Source: Spinacia oleracea (lineage: Eukaryota > Streptophyta > Magnoliopsida > Caryophyllales > Amaranthaceae). Taken from it: a stretch of 64,000 bases of DNA. A program made the position numbers and the translations under genes. This document shows positions 1 to 10,484 of the stretch, in pieces (within the stretch, counting starts at the first letter, position 1; every line of letters begins with the position of its first letter). The DNA lies in contig NC_079490.1 in NCBI RefSeq assembly GCF_020520425.1, positions 2,356,001 to 2,420,000 of the forward strand. The letters are read 5' to 3'. The notes under the pieces are model-generated. The model ran no database searches and was not told where the DNA came from. It was given only the letters and a program-made list of their open reading frames with translations.

Positions 1-604
1 TCTAGGTCGAATCCATCGGTGTATTTTTTACGGAGTAATCCTGAATTATTGATTGAAAAATGTTTTAATTTATGCATTTATCCAAACTGATTTTCATAAT
101 TGGCCTCAACAACACCAACTATGACTTGGGTGAGAGGAGCACAACCTAATAATTTCGTTTTTTTTGTACAAATATTGCTGGTAATTATGATGAACATTTC
201 TCTATATATGTATTTGTATGTTGACAATGAAGTTTCAGATTTAAGTATGGGATATAAAATTCTATATTTCTTTTTTCTAATATGATTCATTTTAATGTCC
301 ATAAATGTTTAATAATCAATTAAACGAGGTATTTTTAGGGTCTGTTTATTTCAACTTATTTCCAAATTCACGTGAATTTTTACCGATAGTGCGCACAATG
401 GATGTAATTGCAATAGTGGGAGGAGGCCACTACTTAATAAAATAGACTAATTACAATGTGGAGTACAAACTAACAAAGTAAAAGGTTTTCTTTCATAATG
501 GTTGTACCCATTGTTTTTAAGAATTCAATTTCATCGATTGATCAAACAATAATACTCTATGTAGTGATTCAATAATGATAGAATTTGAAAAACAATCGGT
601 ATGA
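1..604. other. Intergenic, 3' flank of an off-window GH17 gene
   Basis: No gene seen. Bases 178-360 closely resemble 7995-8185, which lies just downstream of the intact glucanase gene at 6187-7757 (shared stretches such as 'ttatgatgaacatt' and 'attcattttaat'). Bases 360-540 resemble 11979-12100 ('ccaaattcacgtgaatttt'). I infer that another GH17 copy of the canonical type ends at or just left of the window start. Confidence 0.5.
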
Positions 605-875
605 CGGCTTGGAAAAATTGTACCATTAACGACGAGAAATCCCGTCGTTAAAGGCCAATAATCGTTGATTAATGACGCGATTTTCCGTCGTGAACCCGTC
701 ATAAAAGGGGTCTTCGTTAATGGAAAATACCGTCGTTAACCCGTCGTAAAAAGACATTTGCGACGGTTGTTCTCGTCTGTGTTTGGTTGTTAGCCCCGTC
801 TTAAAAGGCTTTTGCCACGAGATTTTTGACCCGTCATAATTAGATTGTCATTAAAGATACAAATTCGCCTTAGTG
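605..875 (+). mobile_element. CACTA-like MITE, CGACGGG-rich, degraded ends
   Basis: Same order of motifs as the better copies at 2168-2649 and 5699-5962: 'taccattaacgacg', 'cccgtcgttaaaggcc', 'cccgtcataaaaggggtc', 'tttggttgttagccccgtc'. The terminal CACTACAAGAAA is eroded. The repeated CGACGGG/CCCGTCG motif resembles subterminal transposase-binding repeats of CACTA (En/Spm) elements. Confidence 0.6.
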
Positions 876-1415
876 CAACACCACATAATTAGGGTTATCT
901 GTTTTGGAGCCTATTTTCTGGACTTTTTCACATCTATCTGTTTTGGAGTACTATTTAAACACTCTAGATTATAGCTTAGTTGTATTCTGTAATCTATACT
1001 TCTCAAAATCAACTTTTATCTCCTCTACATATAGACATAGCGCGTTAATACATTGTCAGTGAACCATATTCAATCTCCATGTTCTGTATTTAACTCCTTA
1101 TATTTTCAATTCAAGATTGGCCTATTGTAACTAATTTGGTGCGCAAGTGTGCAACAATACATGTAAAAGAATTCTGACCAAAAAAAAGAACATTGTATAA
1201 GAAGATAATTCCCAACTTTTTTCTCAGACATAGACGACCATCACATTAATTATTTCGTCAACTAGATAGAGTTTAATTATTTTGTTAGGATGTCACATCT
1301 AAGCATTGTTGAATCTTCCTATTTAAAAAAACTAATTGTACGTAAAAGTGCCATACTGACTAGACTACTGAATGACTAATATGCTTCAAACTATTGCCTT
1401 TCTAGCTCATTCGTC
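876..1415. other. Duplicated GH17 upstream flank
   Basis: No gene seen. Bases 1095-1330 match 12768-13000 upstream of the third glucanase gene, with 'actagatagagtttaatt' and 'ttgttaggatgtcacatct' in both. This shows that the genes at 1842 and 15023 were duplicated together with about 0.7 kb of upstream DNA. Confidence 0.65.
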
Positions 1416-1675
1416 CACTACTAGAAATTTGATCACTTCTAGAAATTTGATCATTAATGACAATACAATAATAACGGTAAAAGACGGGACTAACAATCAA
1501 ATAAGACAGGAATAACTGTCGCAAATGTCTTTTTACGACGGAATAATGACGAGATTTTACATCAACGATGCCCCTTTTATGACGGGTTGATCCATGTCAG
1601 AAAATTCAGCCACCATTAACCTTTAACGACGAAATTTCCCATCATTAATAATACGAAGTACAATTTCTTATAATG
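1416..1675 (-). mobile_element. CACTA-like MITE, reverse orientation, in GH17 promoter
   Basis: Begins with 'cactactagaaattt' and ends with 'caatttcttataatg', degraded forms of CACTACAAGAAATT in inverted order. Internal CGACGG motifs run opposite to the other copies. It ends about 40 bases before the TATA box of the glucanase gene at 1842. Confidence 0.6.
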
Positions 1676-1676
1676 A

Positions 1677-1693
1677 CCCCCCCCCCCCCCCCC
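1677..1693 (+). repeat. Homopolymer C run
   Basis: Seventeen consecutive C between the MITE and the TATA box of the first GH17 gene. Length may be unstable or an assembly estimate. Confidence 0.9.
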
Positions 1694-1712
1694 AAAAGTT
1701 TAAAGCTCCCTC

Positions 1713-1720
1713 TATATAAA
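1713..1720 (+). promoter_or_regulatory. TATA box of GH17 gene 1
   Basis: 'tatataaa' about 120 bases before the start codon. The surrounding 'cctctatataaagggacata' context is shared with the TATA region of the third GH17 gene near 14905. Confidence 0.75.
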
Positions 1721-1841
1721 GGGACATATAAGGTAGGAGTTACAACTTACAAGCATCAAAGAAGTAAATAGTATTTGTTTTCCTTTTTACCAAATATACT
1801 CCATCTATTTCTTTTCTAAGGCCACCCATAGGAAACCTCCC

Positions 1842-3806
1842 ATGGCGGTCGCTGCCTCATGGTTGATCGTCGCGTTTTTATTGCTTGGCATACACTCCAC
1901 AGGTATATATCTCTTCCTCCATCCTCCGTCTAAGGCCGACCATTCTAATTAATGCGGGTGTCTGGTCTCATATATACATATATAATGTGTACAATTTACA
2001 ATAACTATGAGAATACCCTTAGTATCCTCTATTAAGGGTGAATTTTATTCACCTGATTTTCACTTATTTTTCAGGAACTTATCTTATATGAACTTAACAA
2101 AACTTATTTTAGTTACAAATTGTACTTGATCAACCCTTATTTTTCCTAAACACATCTCATCTGAATTCACTACAAGAAATTGTACCATTAACGACAGAAT
2201 ATCCCCTCGCTAGGGACAATAGTGATGAGATTTCTTGTCGCGAACTCGTCATAAAAGGGGCCCGTCATTGATGGAAAATCTCGTCGTTAACCCGTCGTAA
2301 AAGGAATTTGCGACGGTTGTTCCTCTCTTTATTTGGTTGTTAGCCCTGTCGTAAAAGGATTTTGCGACGGGATTTTTACCCCGTGGTTATTGGTTAGGGT
2401 GTGTTCTCTTCATTCTTCAACTTATAAGGTATGAACTTATCTTATATGAACTTTTCTGAACTTATCTAAATTTATAGGACCTTATTAGAACTTATAGGAC
2501 CTTATGGCACCTTATTGGAACTTATAACACCTTATTAAAATTTATTGGAACTTATCAGAACTTATCTCAACTTATAGGACCTGAAAATAAGGTCCTATAA
2601 GTTAAAGATAATAAGGGCTTAGTCATTAATGATACAAATTATTGTAGTGATTGAACTGAACTTATTTTCCCTGAAATAAGGTGAACATAACAGAGACTAA
2701 CTTGAAATGACGATAATTTAACCGATGCAGAGGCACAAATTGGAGTATGTTACGGAAGGTTGGGAGATAACCTACCATGCGCAGAAGAAGTGGTTAACCT
2801 CTACGAATACTACAACATAGGGGCAATGAGACTCTACGAACCCGATTTACCGACACTCGAAGCCCTACAAGGAACCAACATCCAACTCATGTTAGGGGTC
2901 CGAAACCAAGACATTTCGTGTATCGGGTCGGACCAATCGAACGCCGACGATTGGGTCGAGACTAACGTCCTCCCTTACGCTACAACGATCAAGTACATCG
3001 CGGTCGGAAACGAGATCAAACCGAACAGTACGGAAGCCCCGTGGGTCGAACCAGCGATGCAAAATATTCTATGTACACTAAATGCAAACGGGTTAGGAAC
3101 CGAAATTAAGGTATCCACGGCGATTGATACGGGCTTAATAAAAAACTCGTATCCGCCGTCTAATGCCGAATTTAGTAACTTAACTTACATTACTCCAATC
3201 ATAAATTTCTTAAGAGTGAATGACTTTCCATTATTAGTAAACATTCAACCTTACATTGCTTATATGAATGCCCCAAAAGGTAGTATTCCACTTGATTACT
3301 TACTATTTAGGGAAACTCATTGTGTGCTTAATGATACTTATAATGGGGTTAATTTATGTTACAAGAACTTATTTGATGCGATGTATGATGCGATGTATAT
3401 AGCGACACAAAAAGTTTGTGAGTGTCATAATAATAGCAATAAGACACTCTGTCAAGATAAAAAGAGCATGAGTAATTATAAACCGGTTCAACAGGCGGTT
3501 TCCGAAAGTGGACAATCATCCGGTAAATTCAAGAAGCATCATAGGTTTCCGGTAAACTTTCCGGCGAACTTTCCGGCAAATGGCGACGGCGATGTTGTGA
3601 CGACGGTGGAAAATGCAAAGACATACTACAAGAATTTGATCAAGCATGTGAAAAAAGAAGGTACTCCTTTGAGACCAGGGGCAATTGAGACATACTTATT
3701 TGCAATGTTTGATGAGGATAAGAAACCCGGGGATGAATCGGAGCGGTTTTATGGGCTTTTTACTAATGATGGACACCCTAAGTATGGAAAACTTGATTTT
3801 AGCTGA
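1842..3806 (+). CDS. GH17 glucan endo-1,3-beta-glucosidase, divergent active-site loop
   Basis: Two exons, 1842-1902 and 2731-3806, giving 378 residues. Exon 1 encodes a hydrophobic signal peptide (MAVAASWLIVAFLLLGIHST); the phase-1 intron right after it is the usual GH17 position. The mature protein starts with EAQIGVCYGR, the normal GH17 N-terminus. The acid/base motif AVGNEIKP is intact. The nucleophile region is unusual: SESGQSSGKF replaces the family SE(S/T)GWPS, so the Glu stays but the Trp is Gln, and it is flanked by extra residues (Cys-rich CECHNNSNK before, FPVNFPANFPAN after) missing from the canonical neighbour. The C-terminal FAMFDEDKKPGDESERFYGLF matches the family. No CBM43 domain or GPI signal, so probably secreted to the cell wall. 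In plants the family cleaves callose or fungal glucan; activity here is uncertain. Closest relative is the gene at 15023-16712. Confidence 0.88.
2168..2649 (+). mobile_element. CACTA-like MITE nested in a Tourist MITE
   Basis: Starts CACTACAAGAAATTG and ends with an AATTATTGTAGTG inverted end. It has an ATT target duplication at 2165-2167 and 2650-2652, the 3-bp size typical of CACTA elements. Internal CGACGG motifs as in the other copies. It is itself interrupted at 2397-2618. Confidence 0.85.
2397..2618 (+). mobile_element. Innermost 'gaacttat' MITE
   Basis: Tandem 'aacttat' units flanked by TTA (2394-2396 and 2619-2621), the Harbinger-type target size. Removing it restores the CACTA-MITE consensus across the junction (compare 5930-5945). 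Confidence 0.7.
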
Positions 3807-3825
3807 TAGTAGCTAGTAGAGCTGT

Positions 3826-3960
3826 CAAAACAGGTTATCAGGTTGGATGCGGACCGGGTCATCTCAGGTCATGATCATGTCGAGTCGGGTCACTTTATTA
3901 TTTGGGTACAAGTCGAGTTCGGTTGGGTTTGTTTTCGGATCACAAGGTGAGTTTCCAACA
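3826..3960 (+). mobile_element. hAT-like GC-rich MITE fragment
   Basis: 'agagctgtcaaaac' followed by repeated 'cgggtc' words resembles the left ends of the hAT-like MITEs elsewhere in the window (for example 62124-62306). No right end found, so a fragment only. Confidence 0.35.
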
Positions 3961-4153
3961 GTTTCCCCATATATGTGGCGAGTCCATTATTCTTACTAAA
4001 CATGTCACTTATGATGTGTGCGTGTGTTCGTGTGTGCGTGTTGTATGTGAAATTGGACATATGATGTAATAAGTATTATATATAGAACATCTTTTCATGT
4101 TTGTTGGAGTGGAACTTTGTTGAGGGATGAATTAAATAAAAAATTATGATTTT

Positions 4154-4267
4154 CATCTTTGTTGTAAACTTAACCTTATTATAATAGCGTTCATCTTTGT
4201 TGAAAACTTAACCTTATTATAATAGCGTTCATCTTTATTGAAAACTTAACCTTATTATAATAGCGTT
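4154..4267 (+). repeat. Three tandem 38-bp repeats
   Basis: Three near-identical units, each starting 'catcttt' and containing 'aacttaaccttattataa', at 4154, 4192 and 4230. Lies 350 bp past the first GH17 stop codon. Confidence 0.85.
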
Positions 4268-4293
4268 CATCTTGACATATATCTTTGGGGTGA

Positions 4294-4626
4294 TGATAAA
4301 GGTGGCAAGTTGCGACAACATTTAGTTGTCACAATCATACGTGTCGCAGTTTAATTGGTACATATAGGTGCCACATGCATAGACTATGTGTCATCACAAT
4401 ATTTTTACTATCAATTCAATATTTTTACTATAAAAATATGTAAATAAGGTAGTCGATATAAAGAAGGAAACAAATTATAATATTAAGATTTTTCTACCTT
4501 TTTTGAAACATATATAATAGATTATATAAGTTAAATATTTTAGTTTCCAATTTAAATCATGACACATAAACATGTCATGTCATCATTATGACACGGCTTT
4601 AAAGGTCGCATGTTACGACCTTTATC
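4294..4626 (+). mobile_element. TIR element (Mutator-like MITE?), copy 1
   Basis: Ends are inverted: 'gataaaggtggcaagttgcg' against 'cgcatgttacgacctttatc'. A related copy lies in reverse orientation at 17256-17652, with the shared core 'catgacacataaacatgtca'-like. I could not find a clear target duplication, so the superfamily is a guess. Confidence 0.55.
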
Positions 4627-4929
4627 ATTTTTCGATATCTTTGATCTATTATGAATTTATAAAGCTTCTATACCTAGAGAATAAAATGAAACAAGGCTAG
4701 GTTACTGGTTAGTCTTCTTTCAAGACAAAATCCTATTTTTATGCAGGAGATCGAATAAGTTTATGAATGTAGTCTTTGGACGTGATTAAATTTGATTTTG
4801 AAAGAGATCAAATACTTCTATTTAATTAACTTTTCAATAATGCCTTACCAAACTTCTTGTTATATATAAACACGTAGGAAATTAAAACTCATACTACATT
4901 CAGTTCGATCTGTGATTAATTGTAAGATA

Positions 4930-5215
4930 CTTCTTCCGTATTTATTTAAGAGATACACTTGGTTGGACACGGGTATTAAGAAAAAAAATTGAATGAAATA
5001 AAGTAATTAAACAAGTGGGATTGAGTAGATATTTTAATACGTAAAACAAGTGGGGACCATGTCATTTTAGGGGTGAGGGGTGGGTTGGGGTGTAGATAGA
5101 TTATTTAATTAGATGGTGGGGTTGATAAGTTACTAAAAATGACAAGTGTATATCCTAAATAAATACTATACGGCCGGAAAAAACAAGTGTATCTCTTAAA
5201 TAAATACAGAGGGAG
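4930..5215 (+). mobile_element. Stowaway-type MITE
   Basis: TA at each end (4928-4929, 5216-5217). Inverted ends 'cttcttccgtatttattta' and 'taaataaatacagagggag'. Typical mariner-derived MITE. Confidence 0.8.
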
Positions 5216-5427
5216 TATGTAAAAACTCAATTGCATTCACGTACTATACGTCGACGTTTAGTAGACATATTGGTCCCAACTCCCAAGTACACAGTAAACA
5301 CAACCCACAAAATTATGCAAGTGGTAGGAAGCCATCGATCTTCAAGTGGAGGGCAATACAAGGTTCCACACATTTTCCACTACTTGTTGAAGAACTTGTT
5401 CAACACTTCGGAGTAAGGAGTACATAA

Positions 5428-5675
5428 CTATTACAAGAAATTGTACTATTAACGACGGGAAACCTCATCGCTAAAATTGGATTTTCTGACGCGAACCTGT
5501 TATAAAAGGGTCTGTCATTGATCGAAAATCCCGTCGTTAGCTCGTTGTAAAAGGCATAAACGACTACTGCTCCTGTCCTTATTTGGTTGTTAGCCCCGTC
5601 GCAAAATGACTTTTAGGACGAGATTTTTAACCCTTCATTATTGGGTTGTCATTAATGGTCAAAAATCCCGTCGCA
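5428..5675 (+). mobile_element. CACTA-like MITE, right end incomplete
   Basis: 'ctattacaagaaattgta' start, then the same CGACGGG motif series as 5699-5962. The right end runs into the next copy and is not clearly bounded. Confidence 0.6.
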
Positions 5676-5698
5676 AACTACAAGAAATTGCACATTTG

Positions 5699-5962
5699 CA
5701 CTACAAGAAATTATACCATTAACGACGGGATTTGGAAATCCCGTCGCTAAAGGCCAATAATAGTGGTATTTGCTATCCCGAACCCGTCATAAAAAGGGGC
5801 CGCCATTGATGGAAAATCACGTCATTAGCCCATCGTAAAAGGCATTTGCGATGGTTGTTCCCGTCTTTATTTGGTTGTTATTCCCGCCGCAAAAGACTTT
5901 TACGACGTGATTTTTGACCTGTCGTTATTGGGTTGTCATTAGTGATATTAATTCTTGTTGTG
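5699..5962 (+). mobile_element. CACTA-like MITE, best-bounded copy
   Basis: Starts CACTACAAGAAATT and ends AATTCTTGTTGTG, with a TTG target duplication at 5696-5698 and 5963-5965. Full length 264 bp, uninterrupted. Lies upstream of the second GH17 gene. Confidence 0.85.
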
Positions 5963-6112
5963 TTGGATCAATATTGCTAAAACATTTTTGTGGAAATTAA
6001 AAGAATTAATCACAATCCATGTACGTCCATGAGTATTATTTGTGTTTTGGAACCATTGACTTGGTAGTTGACCTGATAATTCAAGCTTATGTTCTCACAC
6101 TGCTATTGCTTC

Positions 6113-6120
6113 TATATAAA
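6113..6120 (+). promoter_or_regulatory. TATA box of GH17 gene 2
   Basis: 'tatataaa' about 70 bases before the start codon at 6187. Confidence 0.7.
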
Positions 6121-6186
6121 GAGCCATATACAAAGGACATTAAGCTATCAAGTAAATCAATACTTCAAAATTTTCGATATTTTTCC

Positions 6187-7757
6187 ATGGCTGTCCTAAG
6201 CAACAATCCTCACAAGGCTATTGCCGCGACATTGTTCATCGTGGCATTCGTATCGCTTAGTCTGCACTTTACAGGTATCTTTTTCCCTATCCCTATCCCT
6301 TATCACTATTTTCACGAGATGAACCCTGGTTTTGTGAATTTTAGTTGAAGCAAGCTAAGTCATATTACGTATTACTCCGTATTATTTTAGGACTTCGTAT
6401 TAATTAAAGATATTATAAAAATGCGAGAGGTAATAACTAATAAGGTGTTAATAACCGGTCAGGATTGAGAAAAATATTATTTTCCGGCCAAGTCCGGTCC
6501 AAATCCCTTTAAAATAGAGTTTTGGACCAGATGAGGTGCATTTCACTAAATTTATTGTGCTTGTCGTGTCATGCATGTCTTATCATATTTTTTCCAAAAA
6601 AAAAAAAAATATGTGGTCTACCTAAGCCCGATCTACGACTTTGTGACCGTGCTTTTTTATTTATGTCATTTCCGGCCGTGTTTTTCGTATCCGTATCCGA
6701 CCGTGCTTTTCGTTTCCGTATCGTGCCGTACCTCGGCCCAGAGGCATCTTTGCTTATGTACTGCAAAGCTTGTACTAATTCCTATTGACAATTTATTGTA
6801 GATGCACAAGTTGGAGTATGCTATGGAATGCTTGGAGACAACTTACCTACCGAAAAAGATGTAGTGCACCTCTACAAATCCAACGGCATAAGGGCAATGA
6901 GACTCTATAGTCCTAACTTAGCAACTCTCCAAGCCCTACAAGGCTCGGGCATTAAACTCATGCTAGATGTACCGAACGAAACGGTCCCATCCCTCGCGTC
7001 ATCCGATCCATCATCGGCGATGCAATGGGTCACGACTTATGTCGTCCCCTTTGCATCGTCGATTAAATACATCGTCGTAGGGAACGAGATTCACCCGTCC
7101 GATAAACAAGCCTCCTCGGTCTTACCCGCCATGCAAAATGTTCTAAATGCACTCAAACAAAACAAATTAGGAGACCTAATTAAGGTTTCTACGTCAATTG
7201 ATACAACCCTAATCGTAAACTCGTACCCGCCATCCGACGGTCAATTTAACGACACGTCGTCGTCGTATACCGCCCCGATAATAAAGTTTTTATCCACTAA
7301 TAAATCCCCCTTGTTAGTGAACGTGTACACTTATTTTGCTTACGTTAGTAACCAGCGCGATATTAGCCTTAATTACGCGTTATTTACCTCCCCCGGGACC
7401 GTGGTTACCGACCCTAATAACAACAAGAATTACAAAAACTTGTTCGATGCAATGGTAGACTCGGTGTACGCGGCGCTGGCGAAGGCCGGTGCGCCGAACA
7501 CGGCCGTCGTGGTGTCAGAAACCGGATGGCCGTCGGACGGCGGTGACGCGGCTACGGTGAATAATGCGGGGACTTATTATAGGAACTTGATTAATCATGT
7601 GGAGCAAGGGACTCCTTTAAGACCAGGGCAGGCTATTGAGACATACTTGTTTGCAATGTTTGATGAGGATAAGAAAATTGGGGCTAATACTGAGCGCAAT
7701 TTTGGACTTTTTACTCCCACTAAGCATCCTAAATATGGCCAACTCAACTTTAGTTGA
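6187..7757 (+). CDS. GH17 glucan endo-1,3-beta-glucosidase, canonical
   Basis: Two exons, 6187-6274 and 6802-7757, giving 347 residues, the usual length for a GH17 enzyme without appended domains. Exon 1 encodes a signal peptide with the hydrophobic core IAATLFIVAFVSLSLHF. The intron is phase 1 at the same place as in its neighbours; the mature protein begins DAQVGVCYGMLGDNLP. Acid/base Glu sits in VVGNEIHPSD and the nucleophile Glu in [16 protein letters not shown], both intact. It lacks the inserted residues of genes 1 and 3, and no C-terminal extension is present, so the product is probably secreted. Predicted role from the family: hydrolysis of internal beta-1,3-glucan bonds in callose or fungal walls. 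The intron (6275-6801) carries a GC-rich remnant near 6640-6750. This is the most likely active enzyme of the cluster. Confidence 0.93.
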
Positions 7758-7821
7758 TAAGAACTCTTTTTTTTCCCCAATTATTCCAACTTTCTTTTCT
7801 TTTGTTATAAAAATTAAATGT

Positions 7822-7990
7822 TTTTTTTGTGTGTGTACCACCCGGTTCACCTTTATGGCTAATCCGGATTCGGGGCGAGTTCTGAGTGGATATGTTTCAT
7901 TCCCCTCCCAATTGTTGTTGCGGGGGATCGAACACGGGTCCTCCCTACCAAGTTCAGCCTCAATCACCACTGAACCAACAATCAATTGGT
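7822..7990 (-). mobile_element. tRNA-derived SINE, minus orientation
   Basis: Read on the minus strand it has a box A-like 'tggttcagtggtgatt', then a box B 'gttcgatcccc', a body 'caacaattgggagggga', and an A-rich tail ('acacaaaaaaaa'). The same family lies in plus orientation at 8445-8617, only 450 bp away. Confidence 0.75.
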
Positions 7991-8444
7991 ATAACACGTT
8001 TGCCGGTTATGATGAACATTTTACGTATGTATTTGTATTTCACAATGAAGTTTAAGATTGAAGTATGAGATATAAAATGTTATGTTTCCCCTTTTTTTTT
8101 TTTGTTGGATTCATTTTAATATCTATATATGTTTTATCACCAATGAAACGAGGCATTTTTAGGGGCTACCCTATTTGTTTCAACGTATTTTGACTTATTT
8201 AGTTCAGATACGTTCAGCAAAAACAAGGCTTTTTCCATATTATTAAACACGCATATAAATAGTTCTTTTCTGCAAAAATAAGTTCGAATAATTAAGTTAA
8301 TTTCATACAAGTTCAGTTATACTAAACACAGCTTTATACTTCGTACATAGTAACTATGTTATAGAAGTTCATACAAATATAGGAGGAGAATTTGAATGTG
8401 TGATCCATCTATTATGTAATAAGTACTTCCGTTATTACTCCATA

Positions 8445-8617
8445 CGTAACCAATTGTCTGTTAATTCAGTAGTGATTGAGGCTGAATTTAATAGGGCGAA
8501 CCGCGTGTTCGGTCCCCGCAACAATTGGGAGGGGACTGCAAGTCTGCAACCTATCCACCTAAAACTCCCCCCGAATCCGAATTAACCCTAAGGGTGAACC
8601 AGATAGTTAAAAAAATA
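8445..8617 (+). mobile_element. tRNA-derived SINE, plus orientation
   Basis: 'aattcagtagtgattgaggc' (box A region), 'gttcggtcccc' (box B region), 'caacaattgggagggga' body, and an A-rich tail 'aaaaaaataa'. Inverted relative to the copy at 7822-7990; more diverged. Confidence 0.75.
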
Positions 8618-9066
8618 ATTATTACTATATACGTAGTACATCTTTGTCATTTACTTAGTAAATGCAAGAATCTTTGTAAAGAATCTTTGTAAAGACAAAC
8701 ATCATCGTATTAATTTTGTTTTTAGCATAATTTTGTGGACTAAAATATGAGAGTGGGTCGTAGGTTATCAACTTATCACTTTGCTATGGACTTTCTAAGA
8801 CAGACATTCACATAAATTTATTTACAATAATTCAAAATTCTAGATATTATTTTTTGATGCGTACTAGACATCTTTTATTAGTGAAAATGATGATGATTTT
8901 GTTTCATATGTTACTGAAAGATGTTGATTGATAACGTTATACAACTATTCAGCATATCAAGATCATCGGATCATTTCAAATATATATATATAAAAAAAAA
9001 CTCATACGTAAAGAAAATAATAATGAACAATTATATCATGTACTTTAATTCCGGCATATATAAGGG

Positions 9067-9102
<36 letters not shown>

Positions 9103-9640
9103 CCCTTATATATGATAATGAATGGTGAGGATGAGAGTTCTCACCATAAGAGTGGTTCTCACCATAGGGTGGTTCTCATGTGAACCTATATATATATATA
9201 TATATGAGGACTATCATTTTGGTGGGCATTTTTTTAAGGAAACATCTATAGTGGGTAAAGAATCAACGTAGTAGTACAATATATGTAAAAGAAAGGGAAG
9301 AAAATAAAATAGTAGTATAATTAGGGAACAAATTAATAAAAATATAAGTGGGCTAAAAATCTAACTTTAATTAGCTATGGAGAATATTTAATTGCTTAAT
9401 ATTAAACTTTAGTCTACCACCTTACTATTTACCAAAAAAATAAAATAAATTATCCATTATAATCTCCATATCAAATTAATTTAAAACATAAAAATTAATC
9501 TAGTTTAATTAGATAACTTTATTATTTAACGATTATTTTCGTTTTTGGTTTACTAGTTAAATTTAGTTGCATATATTCCTACAAAAATAAAACTAATCGC
9601 CAAAAAATGTAAATTACAAACAACAATTTCAAATCACGCA
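8618..9640. other. AT-rich intergenic DNA with a perfect palindrome
   Basis: No gene seen. At 9055-9114 the arms 'catatataagggaaat' and 'atttcccttatatatg' flank about 14 TA dinucleotides, so the whole 60 bp can fold into one hairpin. Downstream, 9125-9185 has three 'gttctca(c/t)' repeats. Confidence 0.7.
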
Positions 9641-9654
9641 TGATATGAATTACA

Positions 9655-9900
9655 CCAAAATTGTTAAGCGTCCGGTCAAAATTGTGTCGTCAAAAAGAGG
9701 ATACCCTTCGGGTGGCGGATTTCACCACCGTCCAGTGGATTTTCCGGCGGGTGCTTCGGACGGTGGAGGTGTTACGACGGTGGAAAATGCGAAGACGTTC
9801 TACACCAATTTGATCAAGCATGTGAAAGGAGGTAGTCCTTTGAGGCCAGGGGTGCCAATTGAGTCGTACTTGTTCGCAATGTTTGATGAGAATGAGAAAC
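9655..9900 (+). pseudogene. GH17 3' fragment, divergent subfamily
   Basis: About 80 codons matching only the C-terminal quarter of a GH17 enzyme: [17 protein letters not shown], then [18 protein letters not shown] and [12 protein letters not shown]. The HH-x-PV-x-FPA stretch links it to genes 1 and 3, not to gene 2. There is no upstream catalytic domain, and homology ends abruptly after ENEK. The nucleophile Glu position reads SSKRGYPS, so that Glu is absent. A dead duplicate. Confidence 0.85.
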
Positions 9901-10147
9901 AATATATATTTAGAGAGGTGAATTAATGAATCGAGACTCTCAATAAACTACTGGGGATCAGGCTCGTTCAACAAAATTATTGTTGTTACTAATCTCGTTA
10001 GACAGGCTTTAGTTTTCATGATGGGTGTGCATGTACGTGCGTATGTTCGTGTAAGTGTGTAACCCGGATGTACTCGACCTTGTCATGCTAAATTAATAGA
10101 CCAATTACATGCATATCTCCCTGGTGACCAATTACATGTTCGTGTAA

Positions 10148-10454
10148 GAGCAACTCCAATGGTTGAGAAAAAGGACTAGCTTGCAAATATTAAAATGTTA
10201 AGCTAGTAGCTAGACCGACCATTGTTGTACATTTTCTAAATTAGCTTTGTTTGGCCAATTAGCTTTGTAGAGATAATTAGCTTGAAAATATGTCAGACAC
10301 ATATTTTTCTTGAAAACGTAAATAAAATACAAAAAAATAATAATTTAGAAGTATCTAACCAATGGATTAACAAGTGGCTGAAAATTGTATAGCTTAAAAA
10401 GTTGATGTGGCATTCCAAGTTATAAAATGATTTAGCCAACCATTGGAGTTGCTC
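10148..10454 (+). mobile_element. Harbinger-type MITE, 307 bp
   Basis: Inverted ends 'gagcaactccaatggtt' and 'aaccattggagttgctc', with a TAA target duplication at 10145-10147 and 10455-10457. Same family and the same length as the copy in the intron at 15236-15542. Confidence 0.85.
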
Positions 10455-10484
10455 TAAGTGCGTCTGTTATGACAGTTACGTACG

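Larger units (their letters stand above)
2036..2697 (+). mobile_element. Tourist/Harbinger-type MITE, interrupted by other MITEs
   Basis: Outer element inside the GH17 intron. It is flanked by TAA (2033-2035 and 2698-2700). The ends are inverted: 'ttattcacctgatttt' at the left, 'aaataaggtgaacata' at the right. The body is 'gaacttatcttat'-type sequence. A CACTA-like MITE at 2168-2649 splits it. Confidence 0.75.

Noticed and set aside
7822-8617. Possible tRNA genes (box A and box B present)
   Set aside because: No cloverleaf can be drawn, the bodies continue past the tRNA-like part, and they end in A-rich tails, so SINEs.
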